From Olivibacter domesticus (GTDB lineage Bacteria; Bacteroidota; Bacteroidia; Sphingobacteriales; Sphingobacteriaceae), in NCBI RefSeq assembly GCF_900109575.1, contig NZ_FOAF01000002.1, positions 248,001 through 312,000 of the forward strand: a stretch of 64,000 nt of DNA. Direction: 5' to 3'. This document shows, piece by piece, positions 36,992 to 47,144 of this stretch. Numbering within the stretch: the first letter of the stretch is position 1; every line of letters begins with the position of its first letter. The notes beneath the pieces are model-generated. The model saw only the letters and a program-made list of their open reading frames with translations. It was not told where the DNA came from and did no database searches. Made by a program: the position numbers and the translations under genes.

Positions 36992-39900
36992 TTAGAAAGT
37001 TACTTTTAAACCTAAGTTATAGGAGCGAACCAATGGATATAGTCCGTAATCTACACCCGGCGTGAGGTTTTCGGCATTGTTTCCGTTATTATAATCCGGT
37101 TCGGGGTTATGGCCTTTATAGTTGCTAATCGTAAAGGGATTATCCACACTAGCAAAAATGCGGGCTCCCGATATTTTTAAGGAGGAGATCCATCTCTCCG
37201 GGAAGGTAAAGCCCACCATAATGTTGGTCATCCTCAAATAAGAACCATCTTGCAAATAGAAATCAGATAAACGCGTGCTATTACTCTGAGTACCTGCTCT
37301 GGATGCTCTATATACCTTACCATTGCCGGGACTTGCCGCCGAACGCCAGCGTTGATCGACGTCAGCGTACTGATTACCAGACCCTTCCATATTATAGAGA
37401 TAGTAGTCATAACCGTCAAGAATCTTATTTCCTTGTGAGCCATTAAAGGAAGTACGAATATCAAAATTTTTATAACGTGCACTGATGGCAAAGCCATAGG
37501 TAAAGTCAGGATAAGGACTTCCGATGATCTGTTTATCACTATCATTAACAATACCATCGCCATTTATGTCTTCAAAATAAAGATCACCGGGATGCATCGG
37601 ATTTGATTGGGCCGCAGAAGGGGCTACCGTTTGGTAATTTTCTTCTGTTGCTACGCCTAATACTTTAAATCCCCAAAACATACCAACAGGCTGCCCCTCT
37701 TGGGTAACGTGGGTAATATACGAGCGTTCGGCCCCGTTTACATAGATGGTAGACGCCCCGCCCAGATCCAGCACTTTGTTCCGGTTCACATTGATATTTC
37801 CGCTGAAGGAAAGATTAAAATCCTGCTTTTGAATAAGCGCTGCATCGATTTGAAGATCAAAACCTTTGTTTTGCACTTTGCTATCTTTCAAATTGGTCAG
37901 GATTGAAGAAGTCCCGGAGATGGCCGAAATCGGTTGATTAAATAACAGGTTATACGAACGGCTCAGGTAAAGGTTTACCATGAAATTCACGCGGCCGTTC
38001 CAGATGCCTACATCCAAACCGGTATTGTATTGAGAAGTCGATTCCCAACTCAAGTTAGGATCCTTTAAATCGTCGGGCCAATAAGCGGTAGCAACCTGAC
38101 CGCCGATAATCGTTCCCCCGGGTGCATTATAGGTGGTCAAGGCTTTGTAATCGCCAATGTTATTGTTCCCACTCAATCCCCAGCTTGCCCGTACTTTTAC
38201 CGAAGAACCTGTACCTAACCAATCGTTATAGAAATCTTCGTTCGAGAGGGTCCAACCTCCTGATACGGAGGGGAAATAACCCCATTTATTGTTCGGGCCG
38301 AAGCGGGAGGAAGCATCTGCACGGAAGGTCGCCTGTAAGAAGTATTTCGATTTGTAGTTATAACTAACCCGGCTGAAATAAGACTGTAAAGTAGTCCGTC
38401 GTTTATAAGCATCGTCTAACCAGAAGTTGGTCGCATCTGCCCCCTTGTCGGTGATTTCACCAATAGCATCACTTTGAAAGCCATTGGCTCTAACAGAAAT
38501 AAAATCTATATCTGTTTGCTGTGCAGAATATCCAATCAAAGCGTCCAGATTATGGTCACCGAATGATCTTTTATAGTTTAAAGTAACCTCTCCGAGTATA
38601 TCCAAGTCTCCTCGGTTATCGGCTTGTGCATAGGCTGCATTTATAGCCTGTGGGGAGTAAGGGGCGTAATTACCATCGCTTAGGCTGGTCGGTTTATAGA
38701 AGTCATACTTTTCATTATAGGTTGTTACCCCGCCGTTTACTCTTAACCTTAAGCCCTCGATAATGTCAAAATTAGCGTATGCATTATACAGGGCGCGACG
38801 CTCCTTACGATTATCTTTCACCATAGAAACATAGGCTAGCGGATTTTCTGGATTTTGTATACCATAATTTTGTGCAGAAAGCTCAGCCATTTGGTATTGG
38901 ATCGCATTGCCACTTTGATCTCGCGCAGGAAGATAAGGCAGGTAGAGCAGGGCTGCCATCGATGGACTTCCGTTATAACGACCTGTCCCCACTTCGTTAT
39001 TGTCATTGTATGTAAAGGCAATATTAGCGCCGACTTGTAATCTTTTGCTGATTTGTGCATCGATATTACTACGGAAGTTGAAAAGCGTCTGGTCGGTACC
39101 GAGCATAATACCATCCTGATTTTGATAAGATCCGCTGATATAATAATGAACTTTTTCGCTGCCGCCATAAAATGACAAGTTATGGCGTTGGAAAGGTGCG
39201 TTGCGATACAATTCATCCTGCCAATCGGTTTCATACTGAGGGGCTTTCGCTCGTCCGGTTGAGAAATCATAAACATCGGTTGGGATTTGCACAGACCCGG
39301 CATTTCCGACAAGCTTAACACGTGTTTCATTGTCGTCCATGAACATATTATCCGACCAAGTTTTTCCCGAATTAACTACCAAATCTTTGTATGCATTGTT
39401 TCGCCCATCAATGAATAAGTCAATGAACTGCGAGGCATTGAGAAGATCGACTTTCTTTGAAAGTTGACCAAAGCCCGCTTGTACATCGTAGTCAACATGA
39501 CTCGTACCTTCTTTCCCTCTTTTCGTTGTGATCAATATAACCCCACCTGCACCACGAGAACCGTAAATAGCAGCAGATGCGGCATCTTTAAGCACGTCGA
39601 TGGATTCGATGTCATTCGAATTAATATTGACATTGTTTCCAGCGGGATAACCATCAATCACGTACAAGGGCTCGGAGCTTGCATTGATAGATCCAATCCC
39701 CCTTACTCTAATCTTTGTGCTGTTATAGGGAGCACCGCTGGTTTGGGAAACCTGTACACCGGCCAACTTTCCAACGAGCGCTTGCCCTAGCTTAGGGGCA
39801 CTTAGGTTTAGTTCATCACTTTTTACACTCGAGATAGCGCCCGTTACATCCGATTTTCTTACCCGTTGATAACCGATTGAAACCGTCACCTCCTCTAGTT

Positions 39901-40291
39901 CATTGGCACTGGCATTCAAGCTTACTATCAGCGGTGTATTCCCTTCTTCTACAAGAACCTCTTTCGATTCGTAGCCAATATAGGTGAATACCAATGTTGT
40001 ACCTGCCGAAGCATTTAGCGAAAAATTACCGCTACCATCAGTGGTTGTACCATTCGAAGGCCTGTTCTTTTCCCTCACGCTTACACCTGGAATAGCCACT
40101 TGCTGGGCATCCGTTACGGTACCTTTTACAGTCTGCTGTAAGGCCACAATCTGGTGTTTTACCTTCGATGGCCTTTTAATAGCTGCCATAGAGGGAGCTG
40201 CAGCGAGACTGCATAGTAGTAAAAGACCCACCTTCGACAATAAGGGCGACTCCTTTTCTAACTGGTTCTTAAATTTTTGTTGTAAATACAT
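36992..40291 (-). CDS. SusC/RagA-family TonB-linked outer membrane protein
   Basis: 1099 aa. Signal-type N-terminus with a hydrophobic stretch (SKVGLLLLCSLAAAPSMAA), then the regulatory-like beta-sandwich (VKGTVTDAQQVAIPGVSV ... YIGYESKEVLVEEG), the ELEEVTVSIGYQRV linker, plug motifs (VRGIGSINASSEPLYVIDGYPAG; DAASAAIYGSRGAGGVILITTKRG) and a barrel ending in KVTF. It is first of three minus-strand genes (SusC, SusD, DUF218). The N-terminus before the signal is longer than usual, with charged residues; the true start could be a few codons later. Confidence 0.95.
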   Translation of the reverse strand: MYLQQKFKNQLEKESPLLSKVGLLLLCSLAAAPSMAAIKRPSKVKHQIVALQQTVKGTVTDAQQVAIPGVSVREKNRPSNGTTTDGSGNFSLNASAGTTLVFTYIGYESKEVLVEEGNTPLIVSLNASANELEEVTVSIGYQRVRKSDVTGAISSVKSDELNLSAPKLGQALVGKLAGVQVSQTSGAPYNSTKIRVRGIGSINASSEPLYVIDGYPAGNNVNINSNDIESIDVLKDAASAAIYGSRGAGGVILITTKRGKEGTSHVDYDVQAGFGQLSKKVDLLNASQFIDLFIDGRNNAYKDLVVNSGKTWSDNMFMDDNETRVKLVGNAGSVQIPTDVYDFSTGRAKAPQYETDWQDELYRNAPFQRHNLSFYGGSEKVHYYISGSYQNQDGIMLGTDQTLFNFRSNIDAQISKRLQVGANIAFTYNDNNEVGTGRYNGSPSMAALLYLPYLPARDQSGNAIQYQMAELSAQNYGIQNPENPLAYVSMVKDNRKERRALYNAYANFDIIEGLRLRVNGGVTTYNEKYDFYKPTSLSDGNYAPYSPQAINAAYAQADNRGDLDILGEVTLNYKRSFGDHNLDALIGYSAQQTDIDFISVRANGFQSDAIGEITDKGADATNFWLDDAYKRRTTLQSYFSRVSYNYKSKYFLQATFRADASSRFGPNNKWGYFPSVSGGWTLSNEDFYNDWLGTGSSVKVRASWGLSGNNNIGDYKALTTYNAPGGTIIGGQVATAYWPDDLKDPNLSWESTSQYNTGLDVGIWNGRVNFMVNLYLSRSYNLLFNQPISAISGTSSILTNLKDSKVQNKGFDLQIDAALIQKQDFNLSFSGNINVNRNKVLDLGGASTIYVNGAERSYITHVTQEGQPVGMFWGFKVLGVATEENYQTVAPSAAQSNPMHPGDLYFEDINGDGIVNDSDKQIIGSPYPDFTYGFAISARYKNFDIRTSFNGSQGNKILDGYDYYLYNMEGSGNQYADVDQRWRSAASPGNGKVYRASRAGTQSNSTRLSDFYLQDGSYLRMTNIMVGFTFPERWISSLKISGARIFASVDNPFTISNYKGHNPEPDYNNGNNAENLTPGVDYGLYPLVRSYNLGLKVTF

Positions 40292-40826
40292 ATCTAATCG
40301 CTTTGCACATTAAGTTAAGTATAGTGTATTCTTTACACTCACTATTCGGCAAAACTGAAGAATAGATGTTACATCAATGTTACGGGGAGATGAAGTTAAG
40401 GTTGATCGTTGTAAATTTTTTCTATTCTTACTTAAGGAGATATTATATGTAAAAATCAATGAGCATTTTGGGAGTTTAATAAAACGGGGTCGAACTGTTG
40501 CAGAACCTTAGCCCTTCTTTAGTACTAGGAAAAAATGCAGGCTTCATTGGTCCATTTTTCGGTTTTTCGTGAGCACTCAAATGCTTTTGTTCTGTGCGTT
40601 TTGGCTCAGGCAATTGACATTTCAGAACAGATATCTATAAGGGTGAATGCCATCAGTAGCACGCTCAAGCTTTCCAATAACAGTCGATACCATTGACCTC
40701 TAATCAATTGATTGGAGTAAAAGGAAACAGCATCGAATCTAGCTAAAAGATAAATTAGCCCTAAAATGAAAGCGAGCACCTTTTTCAAGGCACTCGCTTG
40801 GTATAAAATTCTAATGTGTCTTTTAA
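40292..40826. other. Regulatory gap upstream of the second SusC operon
   Basis: About 535 nt. An imperfect inverted repeat, ATAGTGTA-TTCT-TTACACTcACTAT (40321-40346), lies 30 to 55 nt before the SusC start and may be an operator. Further away, 40606-40788 on the minus strand can be read as a 60-aa hydrophobic peptide starting with TTG inside the terminator stem; I do not accept it as a gene without more evidence. No sigma/anti-sigma pair or hybrid two-component gene is next to this locus. Confidence 0.45.
40760..40799 (-). terminator. Intrinsic terminator, minus strand, after the beta-helix lipoprotein gene
   Basis: AAGCGAG (40770-40776) pairs with CTCGCTT (40793-40799), a two-base internal mismatch follows and CCTT/AAGG continues the stem around a short loop. 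On the minus strand the stem is followed by TTTCATTTTA. It lies 28 nt after the gene's stop. Confidence 0.6.
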
Positions 40827-41957
40827 TTAATCAAGGAAGCTATCTGCCCAAGTTGACCAATCCGGACGTTCAGCACCATTACCAGCACCTGTCGCAGCAT
40901 CGTCCTCTGTAAATGTTCCAGCAACTTTAGCTTGGGTTGGAACGTTGTCGAAACGAACACCCTGTACAGGATTAGCTGTAAAATGAGCAATAGATTCAGC
41001 ATCAGCTACTTCAACACCTGGACCAGCAATAAAATCTTTTAGATATACATTACTAAGTTTTCCAAGGGTGCCACGACGTAACATAATGCCCGCCTCTTTC
41101 GTTACTGAAGCACTATTTCTTCCAACAAGTGTTATATTTGATAAAGTAGGATTAGAAATTGGTGCCAAAGTAAAACCATCTTCATTGTTATCCGCTTCTA
41201 TACCACGACTATCACTCGAAAAAGCAGCAGCAACCGATTGATCAGCGTACAAAAAGCTTCCGGTTCCATTCCATCCTTCCGCCCAGTCAAAAGAATCGTC
41301 CTGCGATCCCAAAACAGTGATATGATCAACATTAACCGAACCACCAAAAAATTCTACACCATCATCAGAAACTTGGTTAATAAAAATATTATTGACTGTT
41401 GTTCCAGAACCCACACCATAGAAGGTTAAGGCATTGAATTCGGATGTTTCAGTAATTAAATTGCCTGAATATTCAATAATAATATATGATAGCGTACCTG
41501 AGTTATCAGTAGCTTCATTTCCACCATAAGTTAAACCACCAACTTCAGCTTGCGCATTAGCACCTTTGTTTGTAGCGGCCTTTCCGCAAATTACTAATCC
41601 GCCCCAATCCGCTGGTTCTGGAGTTGCTCTGTTGGAGGTGAAAATAATAGGATTATCAGACGTTCCAGTTGCATTTATCTTTGCGCCTCTCTCAACAGCC
41701 AAAAATGCAACATCCGATGTTTCTGAGTACTCTGCTTCAATACGAGTTCCTGCGGGGATGGTTAAAGTAGCTCCCTCTTTAACGTAGGTAGCTCCGCTAA
41801 GAGTGTATATTGTATCTGCAGATAACGTACGATTTCCTGTAATATCCCCCGACAATACACCCTCACCGGTTGGATTCTGAGGAGTAGGATTATCGCTATC
41901 ACTACAGCTTGCTAAAAGCAAACCCACTACCGTCATACTTAGAAATAACTTTTTCAT
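40827..41957 (-). CDS. Beta-helix lipoprotein paired with a TonB receptor
   Basis: 376 aa. Lipobox LLLASC (Cys18), a Pro/Asn/Gly linker, then repeated short strands typical of a right-handed parallel beta-helix (GGLVICGKAATNKG; TLSYIIIEYSGNLITETSEFNALTFYGVGSGTTVNNIFINQVSDDGVEFFGGSVNVDHITVLGSQDDSFDWAEGWNG). Asp/Asn-rich loops (SDDGVEF, QDDSFDWAEG) could bind metal. Similar proteins are often mis-called multidrug transporters in Bacteroidota and lie beside a TonB receptor, as here (49 nt downstream of it). Likely a surface lipoprotein that works with that receptor; substrate unknown. Confidence 0.75.
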   Translation of the reverse strand: MKKLFLSMTVVGLLLASCSDSDNPTPQNPTGEGVLSGDITGNRTLSADTIYTLSGATYVKEGATLTIPAGTRIEAEYSETSDVAFLAVERGAKINATGTSDNPIIFTSNRATPEPADWGGLVICGKAATNKGANAQAEVGGLTYGGNEATDNSGTLSYIIIEYSGNLITETSEFNALTFYGVGSGTTVNNIFINQVSDDGVEFFGGSVNVDHITVLGSQDDSFDWAEGWNGTGSFLYADQSVAAAFSSDSRGIEADNNEDGFTLAPISNPTLSNITLVGRNSASVTKEAGIMLRRGTLGKLSNVYLKDFIAGPGVEVADAESIAHFTANPVQGVRFDNVPTQAKVAGTFTEDDAATGAGNGAERPDWSTWADSFLD

Positions 41958-42006
41958 AATTTTAATTTTGAATGAATAAAATTGTTGTTTTGTTTTATGT
42001 GAATTT

Positions 42007-44751
42007 TTATTTGAAGAAATTATATTTAAGACCTACGCTAAAATCAAGACCGCTTTTATAGGAATAAACTTCCACATGCGCATCATCATTTTCCTGTTCC
42101 ATACGAATACGGTTGTTTAATATGTTATTTACTTTCAGTCCTAGATCCCATCTAGCACCGATATTGACACTAGAAACAAAATTGATAGTTGGGTATCCTC
42201 TTTCTATGATATTTCCTTTTCCATAAGCTCCTAGTGAAAAAATACGATCATAAAAATAATTTCCGATCAAGGAAAAAGTAGGTCTCAAATTTCCCTTGGT
42301 TGCCTTATAAGTCAAATCCGCATTGACCAATAATGGTGATGCACCTTGTAAAGCATCGTGATTGGTATTGAAGTTTACAGAATGATTCCCACCTGTCTCT
42401 ACTTCGACCTTATTCATATCAAGTTCCTGCCTTGAATACATATAAGTAAGATTTACACCTCCTGAAAGATAATCAGTTATTTTTTTCCTTGCCTCAAACT
42501 CTGCACCTATTACGTATGCATAATCTCCAGCATTATAAAAAGAAAAAAGGCTTGGCTCGGCAGCAGCCGTTCGTGATAAACTAATCGGGTCTTTGATATA
42601 TTTACCAAAGATTCCAAAAGAGAAAAGTTCATCACTACTTGGAAATTTTTCCCATTTTATATCTAAATTGTAATTATCTGCTGGCTTTAAATAAGGATTT
42701 CCAATAGTAGCATAAGTAATATCATCGTAGCGAAACGGAGCCTTTTCTAAAAACTGGGGTAGTGTATAAGACTTACTTGCAGCTACTCGCAGATTCTCAT
42801 CTTCCTTTAAAGCATATTTTAATGTTGCTTCGGGTAGGATAAACAATTTGTCTATCTTCGCATCATCAAAGTCAAGAGAAGGAAGTCGGATATTAGTATC
42901 CCACGTCATTTTTTGAAGCACCTTGTCTACTCTTACTCCTAAAGTATAAGTGATTCTATCATTCGGAGTATGTTCATAATTAACATACCCACCATGATTC
43001 TGCAAGTCAACATTATAAGTAAAAGGCGTTAAATTGCTAGATCTTGCAGTTCTCAAAGTAAAAGTGTTCGGGTCGGCTGAGCTTGAAAGATTTCCTGCAT
43101 TTAAAAAGGCATCAATATCATTTGGGTCGCCTTTGATACCAGTATTCCCTCCATTCATTCTTAAACTAAACTGAGTTGCTTCAAAATCACGTTTTTTCTG
43201 ACGCCCATTATAGCCTACACTTATTTTTCCATTATAGGTATTATCGGCATTTTTAAACAATTTGTAATTTAAAGCAGCTCTTGCGGCCCATTCCTTTTCA
43301 GTGATATATTGAAAATAACGATTATTTGCATTAACATCTCCTGTGCTAAAAATATAGCCAGATGCATTATCTTCCGAAAGAGTATTTGTAATACGATCAG
43401 GCATGTCAGCATTCACAATCCCATATGAACCCGCCCAATCTAAATTTAGTCGCTCATTTAGCTGATGTTCACCCAATAATTGATTTAGAAACAATTTATT
43501 TTGTTCCGTAAGAGTTTGTCGTTTAAATTGCACTGGTTCATTTTGTTTTACTAAATTGTATTCACCTACCGTACTAGATGATCCATTTATGAAAATACTA
43601 TTGAGTTTTATCAAGTTTTTTGAGTCAATTCGATACGCTAGATTCAACATTCCCGTGGTATTCGTTTTATAACCAAATTTTTGGATATTAAAGAAGTCGG
43701 TATTAACTATATCTTGCCTATTACCCACTATTTTTTCCGAACCACTTCTATAAGTGTAATCCGTAGTGTGTGAGGCAGTGGCAAAGAGGTTAATTCTCCC
43801 CTCTTCTCCAACGTTAAAACTTTTTCCACCAGAAATTGCAAAATTATAATTGAAAGGGTTATTTACTGTTTTTGGCGACCAGCGACTCCCAAAGGTATAC
43901 TGTTGTAGGGTCGTAGGCGTCTTGATATTATAGAATCCAAAACGGTTCCAATTATCAGCTTTTTTAAAATCCGAACGAAAAGCATTGGTGTTCAAGCCAC
44001 CACCTATTTCAATACTTAAGTCTGGACTACCAACATGTTCTTTAGATACAATATTTACAGTAGCTCCGCCCACATCTCCGTAACCATCGGCTGTATAGAT
44101 TTTACTAATACCAATTGACTGGATAACATCCGTACCGAAAAGATCCAGCGAGATATTCTTGCTTGTAGGTTCATTAGACGGTAATGGTAAGCCATTTAAT
44201 AATGTATTATTGTAACGATCGCCTAAACCACGTACAAATACACCGCTGGTGCCTTCTTGCTTGGCAATACCGGTGACTTTCGTGATAGCAACGGCTGCAT
44301 TACTGATTCCTTTCCGGCCCATTTCCTGTGCGCCGATACTCTGGGTAATAACAGCAGATTTCATCTGTTGTCTCAATAAAGAAGATTCAGTGTCTTTCCG
44401 CACTTCTCCAGTAATAACCACGTCATTCAACATCTGCGCATCAGAAGCCATGGCGACATTTAAATTAATAGTGTTTCCTGCCTTTACGCTGATGGTATCT
44501 CTTAAAGTTTGGTAACCTACATAGCTAAATACTAAGATATGAGCACCGGGGTTGAGTTCTAATTTAAATTTTCCATTAATATCTGTATTAGCACCCTGTT
44601 TGGTTCCTTGTACTGAAACAGAAACCGCGGGCATGGTTTCATTATTCAAAGAGGCGTCAGTTACTACGCCTTCAACAGTTCCCTTTTGCTGGCCATATGC
44701 CATAAAGCTGCCTAATAAAAGAGTTAAAAAGATTAGGGGTTTGAGTTTCAT
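42007..44751 (-). CDS. TonB-dependent receptor with carboxypeptidase-regulatory-like N-domain
   Basis: 914 aa. Signal peptide (LIFLTLLLGSFMAYGQQ), regulatory-like domain (KGTVEGVVTDASLNNETMPAVSVSVQGTKQGANTDINGKFKLELNPG ... VGYQTLRDTISV), linker, plug (DVVITGEVRKDTESSLLRQQMKSAVITQSIGAQEMGRKGISNAAVAITKVTGI ... FVRGLGDRYNNTLLNGLPLPSNEP) and barrel to a final FFK. It is not a classical SusC: there is no SusD and the plug resembles the FecA/peptide receptor type in Bacteroidota. It is followed by the beta-helix lipoprotein gene on the same strand. The ligand is unknown; phosphate, metal or peptide are all possible. Confidence 0.92.
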   Translation of the reverse strand: MKLKPLIFLTLLLGSFMAYGQQKGTVEGVVTDASLNNETMPAVSVSVQGTKQGANTDINGKFKLELNPGAHILVFSYVGYQTLRDTISVKAGNTINLNVAMASDAQMLNDVVITGEVRKDTESSLLRQQMKSAVITQSIGAQEMGRKGISNAAVAITKVTGIAKQEGTSGVFVRGLGDRYNNTLLNGLPLPSNEPTSKNISLDLFGTDVIQSIGISKIYTADGYGDVGGATVNIVSKEHVGSPDLSIEIGGGLNTNAFRSDFKKADNWNRFGFYNIKTPTTLQQYTFGSRWSPKTVNNPFNYNFAISGGKSFNVGEEGRINLFATASHTTDYTYRSGSEKIVGNRQDIVNTDFFNIQKFGYKTNTTGMLNLAYRIDSKNLIKLNSIFINGSSSTVGEYNLVKQNEPVQFKRQTLTEQNKLFLNQLLGEHQLNERLNLDWAGSYGIVNADMPDRITNTLSEDNASGYIFSTGDVNANNRYFQYITEKEWAARAALNYKLFKNADNTYNGKISVGYNGRQKKRDFEATQFSLRMNGGNTGIKGDPNDIDAFLNAGNLSSSADPNTFTLRTARSSNLTPFTYNVDLQNHGGYVNYEHTPNDRITYTLGVRVDKVLQKMTWDTNIRLPSLDFDDAKIDKLFILPEATLKYALKEDENLRVAASKSYTLPQFLEKAPFRYDDITYATIGNPYLKPADNYNLDIKWEKFPSSDELFSFGIFGKYIKDPISLSRTAAAEPSLFSFYNAGDYAYVIGAEFEARKKITDYLSGGVNLTYMYSRQELDMNKVEVETGGNHSVNFNTNHDALQGASPLLVNADLTYKATKGNLRPTFSLIGNYFYDRIFSLGAYGKGNIIERGYPTINFVSSVNIGARWDLGLKVNNILNNRIRMEQENDDAHVEVYSYKSGLDFSVGLKYNFFK

Positions 44752-44998
44752 GTAATTCTAAATATTCCGCTACAAAGGACGCAAGAATAGGTAAACATAG
44801 TGTTAACTCTACATTATGCTTATGTTGAAATAATGTTATAATAATGTTAAGTACCGAATAAGAGAGATCATATTAAGATTGTTTGCAGGAAGATATTGCA
44901 AAGCGCAATATCGCTTTAATTAATGACCAATATGTTTGTTTCATATTAATATTAAGTTAATAGTAGAAACTTAGTATTGTAAGAAATATAAATTAGTT

Positions 44999-46648
44999 AT
45001 GATAAAACTTATACCTGTATTAAGTTTAATAGTGCCCCTCTTCTTTTCATGTAAGAAAGAACATAACGTTCAAGAACATTCTGAGCCAACAGTTCCTATA
45101 GAAACAAAATCAGCTATCTACGATCCAAATGATATCAACCTAAATATCGACTGGAAATGGTATGATCCAAATGAAAAGGAGGTTAATGTATATTTTAGAA
45201 ATATAATAAATGGACAACCCTCCGAACCAGAGAGAGTTTATTTACCTTGGTATTTTACAGATAATCCTATAAATCAAACCAATAGAGATTACCTGCCAGA
45301 ATTAGGATGGACATTATACATGAAAGATTTTGGCACTCCAGATCGCCCTGCACAGACGCCTTTTTTTGCACTTTATAATAAGTATTCGGGTATTTTGCGC
45401 TTCTTCGTTTATAATTACAGAGTAATTCATAACAAAAATGAGGGATCAAAAGTCTATTACGTAGGAGAATTAGGTTTTAACAACACTCCAAATTATAACG
45501 AACTATTGTCATTCTTAGCACCACCAGCATTGTCTAATGTTCAAACTATTGATCCTAATTTACAACAGTATTGTATCACGCATAGAGGCCTTTCTGAAAT
45601 ATGGATAAATCTAGATTTTATTTTAAACATCAGCCCTCACAATTATTTCAAACAGGATGAAATCGAATCCCAACAGAAATCATTACTTTTCAATTTATAT
45701 GGAATTAGACAGATGGATATACCTTTTCTCAATGATGCAAAAGCAAAAAAAGCTAATTCCGCCATCGGGATTCTAGTAAACGGAAACAAAAGGGTTTCCA
45801 ATCGGAAAAAGAACGAAATCTTTGATTACCAGAAATCATTCTTTATTAAGAATTTGAATAGCAGCACTAAACATCTTAATTATTCTACCATTAATGCTTT
45901 TTCAGGAACTACCAATTCCTCCGCTACTACAACAGAAGTGATTCAAAGCTTACACGTCTCAGACGCTAGTACTCCAACTTATACCTATGCTAACTTATAT
46001 AGTATTCAATTCAATCCAAATTATACTGCGGCCTTATCGCCTTCTTACTATGTGCCAATATACAAACATCCTATAGGAGTTTTTATGTTTCCTAGGAATA
46101 ATTTTATGGAAATTGAACAACAAATGTATTTAGGTTGTAATAGCCAAAAATACACATCGTATGGAGGTGCCTTCACAACGGTTCGTTTTACAATGGCCGA
46201 TGACTTATATGATGATTTACGAACTAGTTTAAATGGAAAGGAAATCAGGTTAGATAGTGTTAAAGCAGTGCTTATGAACAATTGGAATGTTGATAGCTCA
46301 GCTAACTCCTTTGCAAATCTGCCTCAAAATTTTGCAACTTTTAATCATAATACGGATAGTGAGAGCGACTATTTTAATAAATTTGAAACAATCTATCCAG
46401 TACAAACAGGTGAAAATCTGGGTTTGGGATATTTATACTTTCCAGCTTTGACAAGACCATATACTGACAAAGCGGATCCCAAATTACCTCAATATGTTGG
46501 CATAGAAATGAAATATTCAATAATTGCGCCTAATTATCCAGATAATTCTTCTCGACAACGAATGATCTATAAAGTATTCAAAGTTCCCAAAACATTCTGG
46601 TCGTATGACAAAATTGGCGGTTGTCCATTACCTCCTTCAGGTATTTAA
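44999..46648 (+). CDS. Large hypothetical lipoprotein
   Basis: 549 aa. Lipobox LFFSC (about Cys18) after a short signal. The mature protein is rich in aromatic residues and Asn/Pro; segments such as VYLPWYFTDNPINQTNRDYLPELGWTLYMKDFG and PFFALYNKYSGILRFFVYNYR suggest repeated beta-strands. It ends in PLPPSGI with two Cys near the end. I do not recognise the family. It is divergent from the TonB receptor/beta-helix pair across 247 nt, so it might share their regulation, and precedes the strange accessory island. Confidence 0.7.
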   Translation: MIKLIPVLSLIVPLFFSCKKEHNVQEHSEPTVPIETKSAIYDPNDINLNIDWKWYDPNEKEVNVYFRNIINGQPSEPERVYLPWYFTDNPINQTNRDYLPELGWTLYMKDFGTPDRPAQTPFFALYNKYSGILRFFVYNYRVIHNKNEGSKVYYVGELGFNNTPNYNELLSFLAPPALSNVQTIDPNLQQYCITHRGLSEIWINLDFILNISPHNYFKQDEIESQQKSLLFNLYGIRQMDIPFLNDAKAKKANSAIGILVNGNKRVSNRKKNEIFDYQKSFFIKNLNSSTKHLNYSTINAFSGTTNSSATTTEVIQSLHVSDASTPTYTYANLYSIQFNPNYTAALSPSYYVPIYKHPIGVFMFPRNNFMEIEQQMYLGCNSQKYTSYGGAFTTVRFTMADDLYDDLRTSLNGKEIRLDSVKAVLMNNWNVDSSANSFANLPQNFATFNHNTDSESDYFNKFETIYPVQTGENLGLGYLYFPALTRPYTDKADPKLPQYVGIEMKYSIIAPNYPDNSSRQRMIYKVFKVPKTFWSYDKIGGCPLPPSGI

Positions 46649-47144
46649 AACAAACAGAAAGGAATTGTTCAAAAGGATGGTTGCTTTTTAGTTTCAGACT
46701 CGGGGCTTTGACTGTTTTTACACTGATGGATACAAATATAGCGACCCTATTTCATAACCTTACAGCCATAATACGGCTGTCCAGCAGAACTTTTCTTTTG
46801 TTGGATAAGTATCTGCTAAGTATCCTGCTGTATTTTCGAGATGGCTTCGCCACTTGGTGCATACAGGTAATCAGCTCAAAGCAGGCTCGATCAGTATCCA
46901 GGCGTTCGAGGTCCATTCGAGATAGCATCGAGTTCCGAGGTCGACTAGAAGCCGTCCCGAAGCTGGTTACTTCCCTGGGTAGTAACAGCGGCAACGCTCT
47001 ATGTCTCTCTTACAAAATTGGCGTTTGCGGCATAGTTATCTATTGGCAGACTCCCTTGCGCCGTAAGACATGAGCATCATTACGAAAGAAGGTTTGGAAA
47101 TGTATTTTCTCGCTAAGTATATTTCACAAAAAAAATCTTAATTA
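46649..47144. other. GC-richer block of unknown nature
   Basis: About 340 nt (roughly 46740-47075) differ in composition from all surrounding DNA. It can be read as an 80-aa minus-strand frame (46752-46994) and a longer plus-strand frame, neither with a recognisable product or start site. A short hairpin CAGCC-ataata-CGGCTG sits at about 46765-46781. It looks like a fragment of a dispersed repeat or transferred element. Confidence 0.35.

Noticed and set aside
38836-39330. 164-aa minus-strand ORF inside the second SusC gene
   Set aside because: Alternative frame within a well-defined SusC barrel.
40606-40788. 60-aa hydrophobic minus-strand ORF
   Set aside because: Starts with a TTG inside a terminator stem, no ribosome site, no known family; kept only as a note in the gap entry.
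46621-47073. 150-aa plus-strand ORF overlapping the end of the large lipoprotein
   Set aside because: Begins inside the lipoprotein gene in another frame and runs into the GC-rich block without a ribosome site or family match.
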